49,662 nt of DNA from Pleurocapsa sp. CCALA 161 (lineage in GTDB: Bacteria; Cyanobacteriota; Cyanobacteriia; Cyanobacteriales; Xenococcaceae), in contig NZ_PVWF01000029.1 in the NCBI RefSeq assembly GCF_003003995.1, positions 1 to 49,662 on the forward strand. The letters run 5' to 3'. Positions 44,725 to 49,662 of this stretch are shown piece by piece. Positions within the stretch are counted from its first letter, which is position 1, and the number at the start of each line of letters is the position of its first letter. Position numbers and translations under genes: made by a program. The notes under the pieces were generated by a model, which had not been told where the DNA came from, ran no database searches, and was given only the letters and a program-made list of their open reading frames with translations.

Positions 44725-44836
44725 TTTAAAGTAACAATATTTTTGATCGAATAAGCGATCGCCTGAGAAAAAATCTCTCACACCATTTGTCGAAAAATAA
44801 GAAAAGACTTGGTGAGCGAATACTAAAAATACTTGA

Positions 44837-46000
44837 TTACACCTTTAGCACTACCAATTTTTGTTTTGTTTCATCCCAATGCCAGCGCAATAGATTAGCC
44901 TGTTGCCCTACAGCAATATCTGGTAGGGCGATCGCTTGGCGGGGAGATTTTGTTGCCATGGCGATCGCTTTTTCAACATCGCAACCCCACTTCACTAAAT
45001 TCTCTACACCGACTAATAGCGGTAAGGTAGTACCCGATAACGTCCCATCCTCTAATCTGGCTGTGCCTTTGGTGACGGTAATTTGTCGTCGATCCCAAGG
45101 ATAAACCCCGTCAACTAAACCCATTGGAGAGAGGGCATCACTCACCAGAAAGATACCCTGTTCGTAGTTGCTAGCCTTGAGGATAATTTCGATTATGGTG
45201 GGACAGACGTGATTGCCATCGGCGATTAAACCACAGTAGACATTGGGGTTGACGATCGCTGCTCCTAATAATCCTGGTTGGCGATGGTGTAAACTAGGCA
45301 TGGCATTAAAAGCATGAGTTACCATTGATGCACCCTGCTGGAATGCTTCTTGTGCTTCAGTGACTGTCGCCTGGGAATGTCCTAAGCTAACGATGATATT
45401 TTGCTCTCTTAAATAGGGAATTGTTGTCTTGCTACTGTCTAACTCTGGTGCAAGGGTGATTAGCTTGACAATCTGGCTATAGTTGCCCAAAATTCGTTTA
45501 ATATTTTCAATGGTTAAGGGTAATAAATATTGTTCTGGATGAGCGCCTCGCTTCTGGTAATTTAAAAAAGGCCCTTCTAGATGAACTCCTAAAATTTGCG
45601 CTGTATTGACTGGATCTTGAATTGTCATAAATTGAGCGATGGTGGCAAGCGATCGCTGGATTTTATCTACGGAAGTAGTTACAATTGTTGGTAAAAAGCC
45701 ATCCACTCCCTGTTGCCATAAAAAATCGCAGATCTGCTTGAGTCGAGGTAAGTCGGTTGCTGCTAAATCAGGAAAAGCTAAACCCAAACCACCATTGATT
45801 TGAAGATCGATTCCCCCCAAAGATAGCCAATCTTTTTGCAGGTCTAGTATGGGAATGTCTGTTGCTCTTAGCTGGGTTGCATCGACGCTATTAGTCGCAG
45901 ACATCTGGTGAATTTTGCCCGCGGCGATCGCCACCTGGTACAGCCCTTCACGTCCTACAATCTGAGCATTTTGAATTAATAAATCCGCTTTCATCTTCAT
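44837..46000 (-). CDS. nagA: N-acetylglucosamine-6-phosphate deacetylase
   Basis: Removes acetate from N-acetylglucosamine 6-phosphate in amino sugar salvage and cell-wall recycling. 387 residues, full length. Amidohydrolase motifs: GVHLEGPFLNYQKRGAHP (metal Glu), SLGHSQATVTEAQEAF, THAFNAMPSLHHRQPG, ADGNHVCP and the catalytic Asp in LVSDALSPMG. Cytoplasmic. No nagB or transporter is adjacent. Divergent from purE. Confidence 0.95.
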   Translation of the reverse strand: MKMKADLLIQNAQIVGREGLYQVAIAAGKIHQMSATNSVDATQLRATDIPILDLQKDWLSLGGIDLQINGGLGLAFPDLAATDLPRLKQICDFLWQQGVDGFLPTIVTTSVDKIQRSLATIAQFMTIQDPVNTAQILGVHLEGPFLNYQKRGAHPEQYLLPLTIENIKRILGNYSQIVKLITLAPELDSSKTTIPYLREQNIIVSLGHSQATVTEAQEAFQQGASMVTHAFNAMPSLHHRQPGLLGAAIVNPNVYCGLIADGNHVCPTIIEIILKASNYEQGIFLVSDALSPMGLVDGVYPWDRRQITVTKGTARLEDGTLSGTTLPLLVGVENLVKWGCDVEKAIAMATKSPRQAIALPDIAVGQQANLLRWHWDETKQKLVVLKV

Positions 46001-46101
46001 CTTCCCTGTTGATTTCCTTCGTTTAAAGATAAAGCTAAATTTTGTCGAATTACGTCAATAAACAAGATAAAATACAGAACCTAAGAATTTTAACAACAAC
46101 C

Positions 46102-46626
46102 TTGAGTGAAACTACACCATTAATTGGCATTATTATGGGCAGCGATTCCGATCTGCCCACGATGGAAAAGGCGATCGCCGTTTGCGAAGATTTTGCTATA
46201 TCTTATGAGGTGGCAATTATTTCGGCCCATCGTACTCCAGACAGAATGGTTGAGTATGCTCGCAATGCTCACCAAAAAGGCATTAAAATAATCATTGCTG
46301 GGGCTGGAGGTGCTGCCCACTTGCCAGGAATGGTAGCTGCTTTGACTCCTCTACCTGTAATCGGTGTCCCTGTGACAACTCGTCAGCTACAGGGGGTTGA
46401 TTCTCTCTATTCTATTGTCCAGATGCCTAGAGGTATTCCCGTCGCGACAGTGGCGATCGGCAATGCTCAAAATGCAGGGTTGTTAGCCGTACAAATATTG
46501 GCGATCAGTGAACCGCAACTGCAAAATCAGATTCAACAATATCGCCAAAATCTAGCTCAAACTGTTCTTGACAAACAAGAGCGTCTTGATAAATTAGGTT
46601 ATCAAACCTACTTAACTCAGATGTAA
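46102..46626 (+). CDS. purE: N5-carboxyaminoimidazole ribonucleotide mutase
   Basis: Purine biosynthesis step converting N5-CAIR to [36 protein letters not shown] and [20 protein letters not shown] are the class I PurE signatures. No ATG is available before the domain. The TTG at 46102 gives 174 residues, normal for the family, while a TTG at 46042 adds 20 poorly supported residues. Cytoplasmic octamer by family. The usual partner purK is not in the window. Confidence 0.93.
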   Translation: MSETTPLIGIIMGSDSDLPTMEKAIAVCEDFAISYEVAIISAHRTPDRMVEYARNAHQKGIKIIIAGAGGAAHLPGMVAALTPLPVIGVPVTTRQLQGVDSLYSIVQMPRGIPVATVAIGNAQNAGLLAVQILAISEPQLQNQIQQYRQNLAQTVLDKQERLDKLGYQTYLTQM

Positions 46627-46665
46627 ATTTACCGCTCAATTTACCAAATTACACTGATTTTCAAA

Positions 46666-46689
46666 TTAAGATTTTAATTTAAATCTTAA
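46666..46689 (+). terminator. Hairpin after purE, weak terminator candidate
   Basis: TTAAGATTT / AAATCTTAA, a perfect 9-bp stem with a 6-nt loop, 40 bp after the purE stop. There is no proper T run after it, so termination is uncertain. Confidence 0.4.
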
Positions 46690-46838
46690 AATCATTAGGC
46701 AAATTAATTGTTATTTGACCGTTAAATGAGAAAATGCTGTAGAACACGTTACAATTCTTTACCCAGGATAGGAATTAGTGTAAACTACCTGAGAAAACTC
46801 GTATATCATATCAAAATTTAAAAGGAGCAAACGAAAAG

Positions 46839-47714
46839 ATGCAGTTGGCTCAAACACTGCGAACAGTACCTAGAGAGTATTTAAAAGCTCCTGGGGGATT
46901 TAATCCCAATGTGTTGATGGTGATTGCAGCGATCGCGTTGCTGATAATATCGACCACGGGATATTTTTGCTGGGGATTCCCAGATTGGTTCTCTTTTACG
47001 GCAAATGTCTTGGCACTACATTTATCAGGAACAGTTATTCATGACGCTTCTCACAATAGCGCCCACAGCAATCGTATAATTAATTCTATCTTGGGTCATT
47101 GCAGTGCCTTAATGCTAGGTTTTGCATTTCCCGTGTTTACCAGGGTACATTTACAACATCACGCCCACGTAAACGATCCTGAAAATGACCCTGACCATTT
47201 TGTCTCGACAGGAGGACCTTTATGGCTCATCGCTGCCCGCTTTTTTTACCATGAGTTTTTCTTTTTTCAAAGACGCTTATGGCGTAAATACGAATTGCTG
47301 GAGTGGTTTCTTAGCCGTCTATTTTTAGTAACTATAGTTATGTTGGGAATTCATTACGGCTTTATCGGTTATGTGATGAATTTTTGGTTTGTCCCTGCGA
47401 TGGTAGTGGGTATGGCTTTAGGTCTATTTTTTGATTATCTACCCCATCGCCCTTTTCAAGAGCGCGATCGCTGGAAAAACTCTAGAGTTTATCCTAGTCC
47501 GATTCTCAATCTACTCATTTTGGGGCAAAACTACCATTTAGTACATCACCTCTGGCCATCTATTCCTTGGTATAAATATCAGTCGGCTTATTACGAAACA
47601 AAGCCTTTATTAGATGCTAAAGGTTGCGAACAATCTTTGGGTTTATTAGATGGTAAAAACTTTTTAAACTTTTTATACGACATTTTTTTAGGTATTCGCT
47701 TCCATAAACATTAG
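46839..47714 (+). CDS. crtR: Beta-carotene hydroxylase CrtR
   Basis: Membrane di-iron hydroxylase that adds 3-hydroxyl groups to beta-ionone rings, giving zeaxanthin and, in some species, myxol or nostoxanthin-type products. 291 residues with several membrane helices. The fatty-acid-desaturase His boxes are present: HDASHN near 69, HLQHHAH near 106 and HLVHH near 231, plus HRPFQERDRW. The cyanobacterial CrtR is of this desaturase type, not the CrtZ type. Shine-Dalgarno AAGGAG 11 bp before the ATG. Confidence 0.95.
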   Translation: MQLAQTLRTVPREYLKAPGGFNPNVLMVIAAIALLIISTTGYFCWGFPDWFSFTANVLALHLSGTVIHDASHNSAHSNRIINSILGHCSALMLGFAFPVFTRVHLQHHAHVNDPENDPDHFVSTGGPLWLIAARFFYHEFFFFQRRLWRKYELLEWFLSRLFLVTIVMLGIHYGFIGYVMNFWFVPAMVVGMALGLFFDYLPHRPFQERDRWKNSRVYPSPILNLLILGQNYHLVHHLWPSIPWYKYQSAYYETKPLLDAKGCEQSLGLLDGKNFLNFLYDIFLGIRFHKH

Positions 47715-47745
47715 ATTTTATGAAGTAGTTAAAACTAATTCAATA

Positions 47746-48684
47746 ATGGACTATGAACTAAAGTTTCAATTTAAGCTATATCAAAATTATTTTAAACAGC
47801 CCTTGCAGACTAGCCATGGTGTTTGGTCAATACGTGAGGGCATTATTATTAGCCTGACAAATTCAGCAGGAGTTACCAGCAGAGGAGAAATTGCTCCTTT
47901 ACCTTGGTTTGGTTCAGAAACTTTGGCTCAAGCAGTAAAATTTTGTCAGCAGTTAGGAGAGGCTACTACTAAACAAGAAATTATGGCTATTCCCGATCAC
48001 CTTCCCTGTTGTCAGTTTGCCCTAGAATCAGCCTATCTGGCATTGACTCAAGATGATTTGGTTCGTTCCTCTCACACTTTAAATTTTTGTTATCTTTTAC
48101 CTGCTGGAAAAGAAGCCTTGACTGCTTGGCAAGATTTATATCAAGCTAATTCTGCCACTACTTTTAAGTGGAAAATTGGAATTTTAACTCTCGCTGAAGA
48201 AATCGCCATTCTCAAGCAGCTTACCCTGAATTTTCCCCCAGAGGTTAAATTAAGACTGGATGCCAACGGGGGATTGAATCTCACTCAAGCTCAACAGTTA
48301 CTCTCTGTCACAGATGCTTTGCCAGCAATAGAATTTATCGAACAACCTTTATCTCCAGACAAATTTACCGACGTTTTGCAACTCAGCCACAAACATACCA
48401 CTGTTCTAGCGTTAGATGAATCTGTTGCTAGTTTTCAACAGTTACAACAAACCTATCGACAAGGATGGCTGGGAGTATACGTAATTAAAGCAGCAATTAT
48501 GGGTTTCACTACTAGATTAAGGCAATTTTGTCAGGACAATGACTTAGATGTAGTTTTTTCTTCTGTGTTGGAAACAGAAGTTGGTCGTGAGGCAGTATTA
48601 AACCTAGTACAACAGTTGGATCATCCCCGTGCATTTGGTTTTGGGGTACAGCATATTTATAACAAATCTCTTACTCGATTATAA
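47746..48684 (+). CDS. menC: o-Succinylbenzoate synthase
   Basis: Enolase-superfamily enzyme dehydrating SHCHC to o-succinylbenzoate in the phylloquinone (vitamin K1) pathway, which supplies photosystem I quinones. 312 residues. Catalytic Lys pair in FKWKIG, metal ligands in LRLDANGG, FIEQPL and LALDESVAS, and the opposite Lys in VIKAAIMGF are all visible. It starts 31 bp after crtR on the same strand and may be co-transcribed with it. Other men genes are absent from the window. Confidence 0.92.
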   Translation: MDYELKFQFKLYQNYFKQPLQTSHGVWSIREGIIISLTNSAGVTSRGEIAPLPWFGSETLAQAVKFCQQLGEATTKQEIMAIPDHLPCCQFALESAYLALTQDDLVRSSHTLNFCYLLPAGKEALTAWQDLYQANSATTFKWKIGILTLAEEIAILKQLTLNFPPEVKLRLDANGGLNLTQAQQLLSVTDALPAIEFIEQPLSPDKFTDVLQLSHKHTTVLALDESVASFQQLQQTYRQGWLGVYVIKAAIMGFTTRLRQFCQDNDLDVVFSSVLETEVGREAVLNLVQQLDHPRAFGFGVQHIYNKSLTRL

Positions 48685-48852
48685 AGATTAATTATTTTTC
48701 CCCGCAAATTCTCTTTTTAGATCGTGGGAAAGATAACCGTATCTATATTTCAGCTTGATTTTTACTATGACAAATTAATTGAGCTTGTTTATTTTATGCT
48801 ATGAAATATCCAGGCGTTTTCTGAAGTTGCGGAGCAATATTTGACATTCTAG

Positions 48853-48880
48853 TTGATTTCTTTATTTTATATGCTACTAT
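48853..48880 (+). promoter_or_regulatory. Candidate promoter of tRNA-Asp
   Basis: TTGATT (48853-48858), 16-bp spacer, TACTAT (48875-48880), 28 bp before the tRNA start. A TTGACA at 48841 is an alternative -35 but has no better-spaced -10. Confidence 0.45.
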
Positions 48881-48908
48881 GTATTCCGTGGCAAATAAAA
48901 CACAAATT

Positions 48909-48982
48909 GGGACTGTAGTTCAGCTGGTTAGAATGCCTGCCTGTCACGCAGGAGGTCGCGGGTTCGAGTCCCGTCAGTCCCG
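48909..48982 (+). tRNA. tRNA-Asp (anticodon GTC)
   Basis: 74-nt cloverleaf. Acceptor GGGACTG / CAGTCCC with discriminator G, D arm with GTTCAGCTGGTTAGAA, anticodon stem CCTGC / GCAGG enclosing the CTGTCAC loop (GTC), short variable AGGTC and T arm GCGGG-TTCGAGT-CCCGT. CCA is not encoded. An open frame across it is a shadow. Confidence 0.97.
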
Positions 48983-49019
48983 TTCGCGCAAAAAGCGCTC
49001 ACCTTATAGACTCTCTCTT

Positions 49020-49046
49020 GCGACCTCCTGCGTGACAGACAGGCAT
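49020..49046 (-). repeat. Inverted partial copy of tRNA-Asp (27 nt, 1 mismatch)
   Basis: The minus strand here matches tRNA positions 48933-48959 in 26 of 27 bases, covering the end of the D loop, the whole anticodon arm and the variable region. It faces the tRNA at a distance of 60 bp. It could be an inverted att remnant, or it could pair with the tRNA precursor. Confidence 0.85.
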
Positions 49047-49149
49047 TTGCTCAAAACTTGCTCAAAAGTGAATATAGCAGCAGGACAAGTAGGAGTGCAA
49101 CAAGTACTTGTGTACCCCAATTATTTAAGCGCTTATATAGCTATGCAGT

Positions 49150-49183
49150 AATAGAGGCCATAAAAAATCATGACCTCTATTTT
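49150..49183 (+). terminator. Strong hairpin terminator downstream of tRNA-Asp
   Basis: AATAGAGGCCAT / ATGACCTCTATT, a 12-bp stem with one C-A mismatch and a short A-rich loop, followed by TTTTC on the plus strand. On the minus strand the stem is the same but the T run is weak. Confidence 0.7.
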
Positions 49184-49262
49184 CAATCTGCTTTTGACTA
49201 AATTAAGCTATAGCTGTTCAGTAGCCCCGACCTGGGAGATACTCCCCAGGCATCTAAAAAAA
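49150..49262 (-). ncRNA. Possible small non-coding RNA, minus strand
   Basis: A near-consensus promoter (-35 TTGACA, -10 TATAGT) points leftward with a predicted start near 49262 and no ORF after it. The transcript would contain a strong hairpin (CCTGGGGAG / CTCCCAGG, 49231-49250) and run into the 49150-49183 hairpin. I do not recognise an Rfam family. If transcription continued it would cross the inverted tRNA copy and then the tRNA antisense strand. Confidence 0.35.
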
Positions 49263-49268
49263 CCGCCT

Positions 49269-49297
49269 ACTATACCACTATTTTTCAGATCTGTCAA
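49269..49297 (-). promoter_or_regulatory. Near-consensus sigma-70 type promoter, leftward
   Basis: On the minus strand: TTGACA (49292-49297), exactly 17 bp spacer, TATAGT (49269-49274) preceded by TGG, i.e. an extended -10. This is the best promoter match I saw in the window, yet no protein gene lies downstream. Confidence 0.7.
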
Positions 49298-49662
49298 ACG
49301 GGCTAACCGACTCGTTTATAGAGCAGGAAAGCCTATTTGAATACTCATCTTAAGCGCTGTTTACTCAAGGTTTGATGACAATTAGATATCGCCCCTAGGA
49401 GGGGACAAGCCACCGTCTCATCTGAGAGGAGGATTTCTAGTTAGGGTGAGTTAAGCTTTTTTACTAGCCTTATTAAAGGCATATCTAGAAAGTGTTAAAC
49501 ACTTTGTTTAACACTTTTCAAAGCTGCCTCTTCTTTCTTTTTCTGTCTACTCGGATAATTGACCTTTCACTGGTAGCATGAGTACTGATACTGTTGGCGA
49601 AAGTAATCAATTGAAGTTTCAGACGTAATCTTCGGGAAGATAGTTAGTACAAGTACTCTGTA
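49298..49662. other. Gene-poor region with several compact hairpins
   Basis: No convincing ORF. Hairpins seen: CCCC-TAGGA-GGGG (49392-49404), TCTC-ATCT-GAGA (49416-49427), GCCTT-ATTA-AAGGC (49467-49480), a 13-bp GAAAGTGTTAAAC stem with 5-nt loop (49488-49518), and ATCTT-CGGG-AAGAT (49628-49641). Their density suggests a structured RNA or the regulatory edge of an integrated element. The region runs off the window. Confidence 0.45.

Noticed and set aside
48879-49151. 90-codon ORF running through tRNA-Asp
   Set aside because: It translates the tRNA itself (the VVQLVRMPACHAGGRGFESR pattern is a well-known artefact of tRNA-Asp).

Overview
This window is cyanobacterial chromosome. The octamer GCGATCGC (HIP1) recurs throughout. 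Several genes are specific to oxygenic phototrophs: psbX, a Ycf66-family gene, a YggT/Ycf19 gene, crtR (carotenoid hydroxylase), menC and the pilus-taxis gene hmpF. AT-rich spacers, heptanucleotide tandem repeats and small inverted-repeat elements suggest a larger-genome lineage, possibly near the Pleurocapsales. That placement is a guess from style, not a phylogeny.

Left part (1-29.2 kb) is mostly housekeeping. It holds glpK, an ABC exporter, the ycf66-psbX / yggT-accC cluster, a type IV pilus phototaxis locus split around a 700-bp divergent spacer (hmpB-hmpC-hmpD leftward, hmpF rightward, no CheA here), a PP2C phosphatase with an aminotransferase class IV gene, plsC, an orphan LivG-like ATPase, surE, a hotdog thioesterase, a DUF2993 protein, the glycogen/glycolysis run gap1-eno-glgP, and mntP. 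Between them sit three clear heptad repeat tracts and two inverted-repeat elements.

Middle part (29.2-35.7 kb) is accessory. A TetR gene is flanked by two near-identical 14-bp palindromes. They probably control the regulator and a downstream run of hotdog thioesterase, membrane protein, patatin-like protein and membrane protein. A MntA-like antitoxin follows by ATGA coupling. Its HepT partner is cut off and fused to the back half of a glutathione S-transferase gene. A complete GST and a short-chain dehydrogenase, in which the catalytic Tyr position is Ser, follow.

Region 36-44.7 kb is an AT-rich island of rare genes. Leftward genes encode a PspA/IM30-like protein, a membrane-anchored substrate-binding-like protein, a small membrane gene with an in-frame stop, a TPM protein with its core deleted, a membrane protein, an RTX protein with DUF5648-like repeats, and very small membrane proteins. 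Divergent from it is the most interesting gene of the window: a fusion of an N-terminal HTH, a TIR-like domain and an EgtD-like methyltransferase, followed by an HxlR-type regulator. This looks like an undescribed signalling or conflict (defence) system.

Right end (44.8-49.7 kb) returns to housekeeping: nagA, purE, crtR, menC and tRNA-Asp(GTC). After the tRNA come an inverted 27-nt copy of its anticodon region, a near-consensus promoter on the minus strand, and about 400 bp with several compact hairpins but no convincing gene. This could be a non-coding RNA locus or the edge of an integrated element.
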